Both the position numbers and the translations under genes were made by a program. Of a DNA stretch of 45,773 bases, positions 35,279 to 44,121 are shown piece by piece. Numbering within the stretch: the stretch's first letter is position 1; every line of letters starts with the position of its first letter. The notes under the pieces are model-generated. The model saw only the letters and a program-made list of their open reading frames with translations, was not told the DNA's origin and made no database searches. Source of the stretch: Rhizobiaceae bacterium (GTDB lineage: Bacteria > Pseudomonadota > Alphaproteobacteria > Rhizobiales > Rhizobiaceae); NCBI GenBank assembly GCA_016763155.1, contig JAESUH010000191.1, positions 1 through 45,773 of the forward strand, given 5' to 3'.

Positions 35279-35415
35279 AAAATGCTATTGGTCAGATAAC
35301 CTGCCAATACATGACCGACGAATCATACTTCGTCAGCCGTAAAAGGCTGGAATTCAGCCAGCTGCAATCAGTTTGAAAAGCACATAGTCAATTTTGGAAT
35401 TGGGTGGTCGCCCGG

Positions 35416-37074
35416 TTATCGCCAATCATCGACAAGGCTGGACGGTTTGTTACTTCCTGCCAACCCACCAGCTCGGCTGATATAGCGCCCGCTGATCATC
35501 TTGAAAGCGCCCTGCGTCTCACCGCCGGTAACGACGATGTTAATGTCATCGGGACGGAAGATACAAACCTCCTCATCGGGAGCTGCCTTCAACCAACTGG
35601 CATAAGGCTCAACGCCCGCAACCGCATGCGGTTTGATGAGAGTTGTGGTCCACTGATCATCCCAATAATTGCGTGCTGGCATTTTGGCATTTTCAGCGCA
35701 CCACTCGATCAGCTTTTCCTTGGTATAGCCCATATCATTGAAGGCATTTGCGACAAGCGGATCCAAAACAATAATGGGCGGGCTGAAATGATCGGTCGCA
35801 ACCAGGCAACGGATGAATTTCTCTTTCCACGTTTCACGCGGACCAAAGCCTGATTGGGTATACCAACCGCCAAAGAATACGCTCACCGTGCTATCATTTG
35901 GGCTGTAGCCCTTGTCCACATGGAATGGTGACCACGGGCTACGTTCCTCAGCCTCAGGGAAGCAAGCTGTATAATTCCAGTTATTGCCAAGCGACCCCAT
36001 ATAGGTGTCGCCGGGGGAAGAGCCGCCCTGAACATTTTGGCTGGTCAGGCAATAAGCACGGCCAATTGTCGTATTGGCATGATTATAGGGACCAAGGGCA
36101 CCGACCCCATCATTCATCCCGATTTCCTTGCGAATTGGCCCGTTAACAAGAGATATGCAAGCCCAGGAGGTCGTGCTGCTCGACCTTGCTGAAATGCCGG
36201 TTGCGGCCAATGCCAATATAACCGGCAAATAGTCAGGACGCGCTCCTGCCATGACGGCATTTACGGCCACTTTCTCCACATCAAAGCCCCAAAACTCACG
36301 GAAATTTGCCGGACGCATATGTCCCACATGCTTATCTGCTGGTTGTGATGTGCCTTTGAGCATCGCTTCGACGCGCGCTTCTGTTGGAAGAATGATCGGC
36401 AGAAAATCTGTCCAGCCATTTTCCATGAAGAGCATGCGTAAATTGTCTTCAGTATCAGGTTCCAACAAACGCGGTGTAGATCTCTTGAAAGATACGCCCT
36501 TCAAATCTTCATCGTTCAAGGGCGTGGTCAAACCTTCAATCACGCCCTGCATAAATGGGCGCTTGGAGATCGGGTCCGTACCCTCAATATATCCACGGAG
36601 GTCAGATGATGTTCGCCCGACAACTGGTTGCGGTACAAAACAACTGCGTATGGTTGGCATGCCGCCTGTACGTGACGTGGCTGTAGCCAGTCGTGAAAAG
36701 ACATGCGTACTCACGGGGATTGTTGGTATCCCGGCTTCTTCCAGTGCTAACGAGAACCCCACGACCGTGGGGCAACAGGTGCTTCAGAGCCCGACGCCGA
36801 TTATTGCGGCATCTCCCTCTGCGACCACCTTGGCCCGCATCTCCGCATCATCCACCCAGCTCTCGCGGGGCCTGATGATTCGCGTTTCAACAGCGGGAAG
36901 ATTTTCTGCAAACCACAGCCGTAGCTGTTCCATGAAAACATCGGCATTATCAAAAAGGCAATCGATCAGATACAAGACCTTGCCATCAAGGCTCTCATGG
37001 CGATTGGCAAGACGCTTACCGATGACCTCAGGCGGATAACCGCGAGGATCTAGAACAGTGATTTTATCAGCCAT
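35416..37074 (-). CDS. UGSC-like selenoprotein with in-frame UGA (Sec97)
   Basis: Read through the UGA at 36786-36784 this is one 552-residue protein. Without readthrough it would be two adjacent frames with no other stop between them. The first 130 residues resemble the UGSC selenoprotein family: LDPRGYPPEVIGKRL, then AAIIGVG-L-U-S-T-C-C-P and EEAGIPTIPVSTHVF. The usual Sec-Gly-Ser-Cys is Sec-Ser-Thr-Cys here. About 400 further residues include PGDTYMGSLGNNWNYTACF and SPWSPFHVDKGYSPNDSTV, a conserved-looking domain of unknown function. A hairpin with GGUC loop follows the UGA. The ATG at 37074 is preceded by GGAG; a TTG at 37077 adds one residue. The sel operon lies directly downstream on the same strand. 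A redox role is inferred from the Sec/Cys motif. Confidence 0.9.
36757..36772 (-). promoter_or_regulatory. Bacterial SECIS hairpin
   Basis: Eleven bases after the UGA, CCCCAC pairs with GTGGGG around the loop GGTC (36766-36763). The loop begins at base 18 after UGA. In E. coli fdhF the apical GGUC begins at base 19, so both position and loop match the element bound by SelB. This marks the UGA as a selenocysteine codon and not a stop. Confidence 0.85.
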
Positions 37075-37077
37075 CAA

Positions 37078-37500
37078 GCTCTCCAGGTAATATCAAATCA
37101 ACGCCGAAACGAGCATTTCAATTACCATGTTAACACAAATGGAATTTAATATCATCTTCAAATAATTCTATTGAGACCTATTTGACGAACTCCCTCACCT
37201 TGCCCCCCTCCAGCAACAGAACATTGATTGGAGTTCATACCCGATTAGCAGGAAACGGGTCACTTGTGTTGTTGGTTGCGTTATATTCTGGCTCAACCCT
37301 GTCAAATATCGAATAAAAGACGCCAACAACGGCAGTAAATACAATTGAATACTTATAATTTTAAGCATTTGTTAGGTTGTGCCGCTTAACGTTGGATTAA
37401 CCAGAGTTTGCGCGTTAAGCACCAAATATTAATTGGCATGAAGCTGTTAATTTCCAATATTTGTAATCCACCATCTCATTCATTGTTTTGAGGATCAATC
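37078..37500. other. AT-rich intergenic region with a dyad, 423 bp
   Basis: Divergent region between the selenoprotein gene and the RTX-like gene. No gene is evident. An inverted repeat GCTTAACG (37384-37391) / CGTTAAGC (37413-37420) with a 21-base spacer lies about 80-115 bp before the RTX-like start and could be an operator. No TGTATACA copy is present, so the selenoprotein gene's own promoter may not belong to the GntR regulon. Confidence 0.45.
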
Positions 37501-38463
37501 ATGGTTTCAGTCACAAACACTCAGAATGCAATTGCACTACAACTGCTGCAAAACAGAAGCCAGGCGAGCCACAATGTGGAAACGCTGGATGCGAAAACAG
37601 GTGTGGCAAGAATAAGACCAGCTGCAGTTAATGACACTGTTAACCGCGCGATGGCACAACTCTCCCGCTTTATCATGGACATCGAAGGTGGGAAAGTCGC
37701 AGGTAGGAATATATGAACAAGCAGCCACATCGCCGGAGTTAGAAGTGCGGACAATGTCGGCAAAGGTGGAGAAACGATTATCAGAAATGACGGCGGCAAA
37801 TTCAGTGGCAGTAAAGGAAATGATACCATCATGGTCGGCACCCAAAATTCCGTTGTTCATGGCGGTGGTGGCAATGACTACATCCGTGCATCAGGCGAAA
37901 TTTATGGCGACCAAGGAAATGATAAGATTGAAGGTAGCGGCAACCTATATGGTGACGATGGCAATGATACGATAAAAGTTCGAGGTAATGGATCTACAGC
38001 ATATGGCGGTGCGGGCAATGATGTTATTACGTTACAACAGGCTGATGGATCTACGGCGCATGGCGGTGCAGGCAACGACAAGATAAGCGTACAATTTAGC
38101 GCTGGTGCCACCGTCGAAGGTGGTAAAGGCGATGACCGTATTACAGTTTTCACTATGGACCACAAACGTGCTGATGGTGCTACAGTCGTCAGGTTTAACG
38201 TAGGTGATGGCAAGGATTTTATAAAGGCCACGCACAGTGATATAGTACTGGAATTAGGTGAAGGTTTTACTGCGGAAAATACGAAAGTTAGTTATTCCGA
38301 AGATGGTGAAACAGCCATTGTTACGTTCGATGGTAATGAAGATGATCAATTAACGATCAAGAGAAGAGATTGGGGCGATGACCCTGCGAGTACTTTCACC
38401 TTAAAATTTGCCGACGGCAGTACGCGTGAAATTGACGAATTAAAAGCGATGTATTCGACATAA
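37501..38463 (+). pseudogene. RTX-type calcium-binding repeat protein interrupted by an in-frame UGA
   Basis: Codons 1-71 and 73-320 are in one frame, split only by TGA at 37714-37716. The first part starts with a good ribosome site (GAGGAT) and has no signal peptide, as expected for type I secreted proteins. The second part carries RTX nonapeptide-like repeats (GGGGNDYI, YGDQGNDKI, YGDDGNDTI, YGGAGNDVI, HGGAGNDKI, EGGKGDD), then a C-terminal region with FADGSTREIDELK. Readthrough would give 320 residues. The codon could be a mutated Trp (TGG), in which case this is a recent pseudogene. No SECIS-like hairpin follows. A restart at the ATG at 37831 could yield the repeat part alone. Confidence 0.65.
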
Positions 38464-38484
38464 TTTTGGTAGATATTATGAATA

Positions 38485-38516
38485 AATAGGCAATGGCTTG
38501 TTGGCCTCTGCCTATT
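38485..38516. terminator. Terminator hairpin after the RTX-like gene
   Basis: AATAGGCA (38485-38492) pairs with TGCCTATT (38509-38516), with an extra inner GGC/GCC pair, followed by TTC. The A-rich left side and T-rich right side allow it to act in both directions, between the RTX-like gene and the convergent GntR gene. Confidence 0.65.
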
Positions 38517-38563
38517 TTCGTTAAGCGTATCGCTCGTATTGGCAGCGAAAGTTAAAACGCGGA

Positions 38564-39298
38564 TCAGACCAGCGTAAGTGCCACGTTAATTCCGTTTACT
38601 TGTCCGTCTGCTTTTTCACGGAGCATTCGCTCCAGGTTTTTGCGCACAATGCGTGCGTGTTCTCGCGCAATCGATTCTGCACGGGTACCTTCGCGAGCAA
38701 CAATCGCGTCAATTAACGCGCAATGCTGAGCATGGGCAATGATGAGCGCACGGGCAAAACCTCTCTTTTGCCCGTTATCACGAAGAAACGCCGAAGGAGA
38801 TGCAAAGGGTAGATTGTTCACCCGCTCCAGTTCTCTTTGCATTAGATTGCTGTTGGACAAGGTCGCAAGTGCTGCATGAAACTCTGCGTTCCGTGCGGAA
38901 TAAAGAGCGAAGTCGACACCTTGATCATCAGGGAAGAAACAATCATCCAATGCGCGCAGCAACGCTTCCATTTCGGCAATTTTTTCGGGTGATATCCCGC
39001 GTTCAGCTGCCAACCGTGCGGAGGCACCTTCCAGCAATCCGCGTAGTTCAATTGAATCAATGATATCCGCCAAGCTGAATGTGCGGACTAAAAAGCCGCC
39101 GCCGCTGACGCGATCTAACAAACCTTCGGCTGCCAGTCGTGACATGGCGTCACGAACAGGTGTGCGTGAGATTTTCAATTCTTCTGCCAGGGGAACTTCG
39201 AATAGTCGTTTTCCCGCAGCGAGTTCGCCGCTTAATATCTTTTCCCGCAGAGAGGTTAAAGCACGTAAGGCGTGGGTGTTCCCTGTGTCTTTTTGCAC
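38564..39298 (-). CDS. GntR-family regulator, FadR (FCD) subfamily
   Basis: A 244-residue transcription factor. The N-terminal winged helix has LREKILSGELAAGKRLFEVPLAEELKISRTPVRDAMSRLAAEGLL. The C-terminal FCD ligand domain has ELRGLLEGASARLAAERG, the NAEFHAAL metal-site segment and HCALIDAIVAREGTRAESIAREH. FCD regulators usually respond to organic acids and bind short palindromes with GT-AC cores. TGTATACA in four intergenic sites of the window fits. A one-mismatch copy (TATATACA, 39344-39351) is 46 bp before its GTG start, suggesting self-control. It is the best candidate controller of the AcnX/TRAP, SDR/ADH and sel operons. Confidence 0.92.
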   Translation of the reverse strand: MQKDTGNTHALRALTSLREKILSGELAAGKRLFEVPLAEELKISRTPVRDAMSRLAAEGLLDRVSGGGFLVRTFSLADIIDSIELRGLLEGASARLAAERGISPEKIAEMEALLRALDDCFFPDDQGVDFALYSARNAEFHAALATLSNSNLMQRELERVNNLPFASPSAFLRDNGQKRGFARALIIAHAQHCALIDAIVAREGTRAESIAREHARIVRKNLERMLREKADGQVNGINVALTLV

Positions 39299-39601
39299 TC
39301 AAATAATCCTTAAATCTTCAAAACTGTTTTGTTCATATCCGACATATATACACATTCTGGATTTTTCTGTCATTAGCTGGGGCAGGATCAATGTTCAATT
39401 TGTGATGATCACGCGTTTTTCCATTGTTGACGCATCAAATTTGTATGCGTGTTCTGAAAGTTCTGCCCCATCACGATTGCCGAAATTGATATCAGCAATA
39501 TCAGAGCCTTCACAGGTGACCTGTGGACAAAGTTTTCTGTCATATAAGTGTTAATTCTCCCTGTTAGCGTTCGCCCAGCTGAGAACAAGTGTGGGGACAA
39601 T
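39299..39601. other. Divergent GntR / Ugp-type operon regulatory region, 303 bp
   Basis: No gene is visible. It includes a degenerate GntR-type site (39344-39351) near the regulator gene and a separate perfect dyad (39511-39525) near the transporter operon. Confidence 0.5.
39511..39525. promoter_or_regulatory. CACAGGT-G-ACCTGTG palindrome before the Ugp-type operon
   Basis: Seven-base arms match perfectly around a single central base. It lies 77 bp before the ATPase start codon and has the size and symmetry of a repressor or activator site. No obvious cognate regulator gene is next to it, and the sequence is unlike the TGTATACA sites. Confidence 0.5.
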
Positions 39602-40750
39602 ATGGCTAAACTGAGTATCTCAAATATCGAAAAATCTTACGGCAATTCCTCTATTCTTAAGGGGATTGATCTGGACATTGAAGACGGCGAATTCATCGCC
39701 TTGGTGGGGCCGTCAGGGTGTGGAAAATCAACGCTTCTGCGAATTATTGCGGGTCTTGAGACCCATGATGGTGGAAGTATTTCAATCAATGGCGAACTGA
39801 TCGATGGCTTGCGAGCCAGCCAACGCAATTTGGCCATGGTGTTCCAGTCCTACGCCCTTTATCCGCATCTAAGCGTATTTGAAAATATCGCGGTTCCTTT
39901 GCAAATGCGGTTCTTGAATGGCTGGCAACGTCTACCATTTATCGGCCCGTTTCTACCCGGCGCGCGCAAAAATATCGACAATATTAAAGAGATGGTACGA
40001 AGTGCTGCCGAGACCCTCGACCTGCTTCATCTGCTGGATCGAAAACCGGGCCAGCTATCAGGTGGTCAGCGCCAGCGCGTTGCTGTGGGTAGAGCTCTTG
40101 TTCGCGAACCCCAAGCGTTTTTGCTGGATGAGCCCCTATCCAATCTCGATGCCAAACTACGTGTTCACATGCGTACAGAAATCACTGAACTTCACCGCCG
40201 GTTAGAGGCAACATTCGTTTATGTGACCCATGATCAGGCTGAAGCTATGACCATGGCGGACCGCATAGCCATCATGATGGATGGTGAATTATTACAGGTG
40301 GCGCCGCCCTATGAGGTTTACCACAATCCGACAAATATTCAGGTCGCAGAATTTATTGGATCGCCCAAAATTAACATTCTAAATGTCGGTCAGGACAATG
40401 TAGGTAATCTGATTATTGCCAGACAAATTGTACCTTTCACTTATCCGCACGCAACCATCTCAAAAATGGGGGTTAGGCCTGAAGCAATTTCGATTGTATC
40501 CAGACCCAGCCACCTCCATGGCAAAATTGCACATTGGGAAAATTTTGGTGCAGAAGCATTTTTCCATATTGTTTTGGAAGGCCTCAAAAACCGACTAATC
40601 GTTCGCGGCGCACCAACATTGATCCAGACACACAAAATTGGTGATGAGGTAAATTTGGAGCTCGATCTTGAGCAAGTCATGGGTTTTAATGCCGATGGCG
40701 CGCGCCTAAATGATCGGTTTATTGCCAAAACACGGCGTGAGGTAGCCTGA
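39602..40750 (+). CDS. Sugar/glycerol-phosphate-type ABC transporter ATPase (UgpC/MalK family)
   Basis: ATPase of a carbohydrate uptake type 1 importer, 382 residues from the ATG at 39602 (GGGGACA upstream; the ATG frame extends further to 39548 but without family sequence). It has Walker A GPSGCGKSTLLR, signature LSGGQRQRVAVGRALV, Walker B AFLLDEPLSNLDAKLR and the MalK-type C-terminal regulatory domain with FIGSPKINIL and MGVRPEAISI. It overlaps the first permease (TGATG). The order ATPase-permease-permease-receptor-phosphodiesterase is one operon. Confidence 0.93.
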   Translation: MAKLSISNIEKSYGNSSILKGIDLDIEDGEFIALVGPSGCGKSTLLRIIAGLETHDGGSISINGELIDGLRASQRNLAMVFQSYALYPHLSVFENIAVPLQMRFLNGWQRLPFIGPFLPGARKNIDNIKEMVRSAAETLDLLHLLDRKPGQLSGGQRQRVAVGRALVREPQAFLLDEPLSNLDAKLRVHMRTEITELHRRLEATFVYVTHDQAEAMTMADRIAIMMDGELLQVAPPYEVYHNPTNIQVAEFIGSPKINILNVGQDNVGNLIIARQIVPFTYPHATISKMGVRPEAISIVSRPSHLHGKIAHWENFGAEAFFHIVLEGLKNRLIVRGAPTLIQTHKIGDEVNLELDLEQVMGFNADGARLNDRFIAKTRREVA

Positions 40751-41775
40751 TGTCGGTGGCGATTGCAACGCATTCAACAAACCCGGCATTGTTACCTGCA
40801 AACAACAAAAAAAAACGCTCCATCACCTCCACCACGCCATGGTTATTTGCCGGACCCGCAGTGATGTTAATGGTGATAATCCTGATCGTGCCAATTTTGC
40901 TGGCGCTCTATCTTTCTTTTACCAATTATTCACTTGGGGCAGCCGACTTTGAATGGATAGGAATGGAAAATTACGGACGTATTTTCAGCCGTTCCAACTA
41001 TGCAAAAATGTTCACCTCCACATTCATCTATGTGGGCGTTGTGGTGCCAGGTTCCATCATATTGGGATTGCTGGCTGCCCTTGGCATAAATTCTCTGACA
41101 ATTGGCAGAGGGTTTTATCAAACCATCTATTTTTTACCGGTAATGGCGACATTGGTCGCCATGGCCCTTGTTTGGGAATTGGCACTACATCCCTCAATTG
41201 GCATCATTAATCGTTCTTTTGAAATAGCTTGTGAAATACCAATCCTGTCAGGTTTTCTGACTTTGGAGTGGGCTCCCTTCATAGACAGTTCCGCCACCTT
41301 TTTCGGCCGTGGCTGTGTAGAAGGCTTTCCTAACTGGCTTGGTGACAGGGATACAGCACTACCTGTCCTTTGTTTCATCGGGATTTGGCAAGCCGTGGGC
41401 TTTAATATGGTGCTCTATATGGCTGGCCTCACCTCGGTTCCTCGCTCGCTTTACCAAGCGGCAGAAATGGATGGGGTGGTTTCACCATGGTCCCGCTTTT
41501 GGTTGGTCACCTGGCCAATGCTTGGGCCAACCAATGTCTTTGTAATAACCATCACCGCCATTCGCTCCTTTCAGTCATTTGATACCATTGAAGCGCTGAC
41601 AAGGGGCGGCCCGTCCAAATCCACCTATGTGATGATGTACGCCCTTTATGAAAAGGGCATAAAGCAGAATTTGATTGGCATGGCCGCAGCCATCACCATC
41701 ATATTCTTGATCTTTGTGTTCCTGCTCACCACGGCTCAGCGTTATTTCGTCGAACGTAAGGTCCACTATTCATGA
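40750..41775 (+). CDS. Carbohydrate ABC transporter permease, UgpA type
   Basis: Inner-membrane permease, 341 residues. It has six main hydrophobic segments, a typical start (WLFAGPAVMLMVIILIVPILLALYLSF) and the EAA loop AAEMDGVVSPWSRFWLVTWP. Between the third and fourth membrane segments, about residues 150-200, is an extra stretch of roughly 45 residues (EIACEIPILSGF ... FFGRGCVEGFPNW) not usual in UgpA. It has two cysteines and probably faces the periplasm. Start and stop overlap the neighbouring genes. Confidence 0.9.
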   Translation: MSVAIATHSTNPALLPANNKKKRSITSTTPWLFAGPAVMLMVIILIVPILLALYLSFTNYSLGAADFEWIGMENYGRIFSRSNYAKMFTSTFIYVGVVVPGSIILGLLAALGINSLTIGRGFYQTIYFLPVMATLVAMALVWELALHPSIGIINRSFEIACEIPILSGFLTLEWAPFIDSSATFFGRGCVEGFPNWLGDRDTALPVLCFIGIWQAVGFNMVLYMAGLTSVPRSLYQAAEMDGVVSPWSRFWLVTWPMLGPTNVFVITITAIRSFQSFDTIEALTRGGPSKSTYVMMYALYEKGIKQNLIGMAAAITIIFLIFVFLLTTAQRYFVERKVHYS

Positions 41776-42668
41776 TAAACCGCTCTTCGCTTCTGATTGA
41801 AGTCACGCGCCACGTCCTGCTGCTTGCAGGTGCCGCAATCATCATTATGCCATTTCTCTATATGGTCTCTGTATCGCTCAAGGCGCCGGATGAGATTGTC
41901 AATAATTCTGGCGGGTTCTTCGGTTCGCAGATCCCGATGCTCGATGAACTTTGTTCGATAACTGCAAAAGATATCGCTAATTGTATGATGATGCCTGCCC
42001 TGCATAATTATTACAAAGCGTTGATTGAAAACCCACTGCCCCGCTATTTGTTCAACGGCGTCGTGGTCACCGCTTCTATATTCTTCATTCAGGTGATCAT
42101 CGCCCTACCTTGTGCCTATGCATTGGCTAAGCTCAAATTTTGGGGTCGTGATTTTGTCTTTGCAATGGTCATGTTTTGCCTACTTGTACCGGTGCATGCC
42201 ATCGGCATCCCGCTTTATCTGATGTTGGCAAAAATCGGATTGTTGAATTCTTATGCTGCCTTGGTTATTCCGTGGACGATTTCAGTCTTCGGCATATTCC
42301 TGATGCGCCAATTCTTTATGACTGTTCCTGATGATCTGGTTGATGCTGCGCGCATGGATGGCATGTCGGAATTTGCGATCATTTGGCGAGTGATGGCTCC
42401 CACAGCTATTCCAGCTCTCATCGCATTTGCCATCTTCTCGGTAGTTGCACACTGGAACGATTATTTCTGGCCGCGCATTGTGGTTACCGGCAATCAAAAC
42501 CTGTTTACGCCGCCACTGGGCATTCGCGAATTTCGCAATGGTATTGATGGAAACGAGTTCGGCCCGCTAATGGCCACAGCAACCATCATCGTCATTCCCA
42601 TGGTCGCAGCCTTCCTTCTCGCACAACGCCGTTTTATCGAAGGAATCACACTTTCCGGACTGAAATGA
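41772..42668 (+). CDS. Carbohydrate ABC transporter permease, UgpE type
   Basis: Partner permease, 298 residues, with an EAA loop ARMDGMSEFAIIWRVMAPTAIPAL and ending RRFIEGITLSGLK as in the family. The first periplasmic loop is longer than usual and has two cysteines (DELCSITAKDIANCMMM). It overlaps UgpA by four bases (ATGA). The enlarged loops of both permeases may form a special docking surface for the receptor. Confidence 0.9.
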   Translation: MINRSSLLIEVTRHVLLLAGAAIIIMPFLYMVSVSLKAPDEIVNNSGGFFGSQIPMLDELCSITAKDIANCMMMPALHNYYKALIENPLPRYLFNGVVVTASIFFIQVIIALPCAYALAKLKFWGRDFVFAMVMFCLLVPVHAIGIPLYLMLAKIGLLNSYAALVIPWTISVFGIFLMRQFFMTVPDDLVDAARMDGMSEFAIIWRVMAPTAIPALIAFAIFSVVAHWNDYFWPRIVVTGNQNLFTPPLGIREFRNGIDGNEFGPLMATATIIVIPMVAAFLLAQRRFIEGITLSGLK

Positions 42669-42767
42669 GCATATGAAATTCGGCAATCAGGCCGAGTAAA
42701 GAGACGTTTGAAGTTAAGTTTGACGACCACTCCAAACGCCTCAGACAAACAACAAATGGAGAAACCA

Positions 42768-44009
42768 ATGAAACGCCTTCTCACATCAATTGCTGCCTTA
42801 GTGGTAGCAGTTACCACCGCCTCGGCGGAGCAAGTTAAAATCGAAGTCGGATATCCGTATTCCGGTCTGTTCGATGTGACTTACAAAGCCATTATGGAAG
42901 AGTTTACGAAAGAACATCCAGAAATCAAAGTTGTTTTCCGCGCTGCGTATGAAAATTATGAAGATGGCACCAATACCATTTTGCGTGAAGCTGTTGCTGG
43001 TGAATTGCCAGATGTTACCATGCAGGGGCTGAACCGTCAGCGCGTGCTGGTTGAGCGTGGCATCGCCAAATCTCTTGAGCCACTGATTGCCAAAGAAACC
43101 AATTTCGCCAAAGAAGGCTACCATCAGGCAATGTTGAACCTCTCAACCTTTGGTGGTGAAGTTCACGGCCTGCCGTTCTCGGTTTCAACTCCGATCGGTT
43201 ATTATAACATGGACATCATGAATGATGCCGGCGTCGACAAAATCCCGACCACATGGGACGAAGTTATTTCAGCCTGTAAAGCAATCTCCGCAAAAACTGA
43301 TAAAGAACCAATGTATTGGGGCTGGAACATTACCGGCAACTGGTTCCTGCAGGCCATGTTGTGGAGCCAGGGTGAGCCTTTGCTCAAAGACGATAAAATG
43401 AATTTCAATACCCCTGCTGGTTTGAAAGCAATGACCACATTTAAATCACTGGTCGATGAGTGCGGCATGGAAAACTATTCAACCAATGCAGCTCAGGCTT
43501 CTTTCTCCTCTGGTGAAATGGGCATGTTCTTCTGGTCGACTTCTGCTGTTGGTTCAGTTGAACGTGACAAAGGTGATAAATTTACATTTCTCACGGCACC
43601 CTTCCCGGGCATTGATGTAAAACCTTCCAACCTGCCTGCCGGTGGTAATGCAGCTCTGCTGGTTTCAACTTCTGAAGATCCAAAAGTAGTGGCTGCCGCA
43701 TGGACATTCCTGAAATTCATCACATCTGGTGTGGGTGCTGCAAAGGTTGCAGAAACCACAGGTTATGTTCCGCCTAACAAGGCTGCCAATGAAGAGATCC
43801 TGAAAGATTTCTATGCCAAAAACCCGAACAAAGAGACCGCAGTGAAACAGCTTCCGTTGCTTTCTGAATGGTTTGCTTATCCAGGGGACAATGGTTTGGC
43901 TATCACTCAGGTGATCTACGACAAGCTTGAATCCATCGTGACTGGAGAAGCCAAGGACATGAAAGTGCTTCTTGAGGAAATGGACGAAGAAGTCTCCGAG
44001 CTGATGTAA
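42768..44009 (+). CDS. Extracellular solute-binding protein (UgpB-like)
   Basis: Periplasmic receptor of the importer, 413 residues from the ATG at 42768, which has GGAG six bases upstream and gives a proper signal peptide (MKRLLTSIAALVVAVTTASA). The earlier frame start at 42708 would bury the signal. Mature motifs are typical of family 1 receptors: KEHPEIKVVFRAAYENYEDG, GLPFSVSTPIGYYNMDIMNDAG, PTTWDEVISACKAI and GETGYVPPNKAA-like sequence. With a GpdQ-like phosphodiesterase next door, a glycerophosphodiester or glycerol-3-phosphate ligand is plausible but not proven. Confidence 0.9.
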   Translation: MKRLLTSIAALVVAVTTASAEQVKIEVGYPYSGLFDVTYKAIMEEFTKEHPEIKVVFRAAYENYEDGTNTILREAVAGELPDVTMQGLNRQRVLVERGIAKSLEPLIAKETNFAKEGYHQAMLNLSTFGGEVHGLPFSVSTPIGYYNMDIMNDAGVDKIPTTWDEVISACKAISAKTDKEPMYWGWNITGNWFLQAMLWSQGEPLLKDDKMNFNTPAGLKAMTTFKSLVDECGMENYSTNAAQASFSSGEMGMFFWSTSAVGSVERDKGDKFTFLTAPFPGIDVKPSNLPAGGNAALLVSTSEDPKVVAAAWTFLKFITSGVGAAKVAETTGYVPPNKAANEEILKDFYAKNPNKETAVKQLPLLSEWFAYPGDNGLAITQVIYDKLESIVTGEAKDMKVLLEEMDEEVSELM

Positions 44010-44029
44010 GCGAAGCTTTTCAAAACAAA

Positions 44030-44062
44030 TGTATGCCGGACAGTTACTTCCCCCGGCATACA
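44030..44062 (+). terminator. Hairpin between receptor and phosphodiesterase genes
   Basis: TGTATGCCGG (44030-44039) pairs perfectly with CCGGCATACA (44053-44062). There is no U-run. It probably partly terminates or stabilises the abundant receptor message before the last gene. Confidence 0.55.
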
Positions 44063-44121
44063 TCCCTTGGAGCGCGCCCCGCCAACATCATTCGCTGTAG
44101 CTTTCGAGCAGGAATATCGAC

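Noticed and set aside
37714-37716. Selenocysteine codon in the RTX-like gene
   Set aside because: No stable hairpin with a GGU-type loop at 16-25 bases after the UGA, no nearby Cys motif, and no known RTX selenoproteins. Kept only as an odd in-frame stop.
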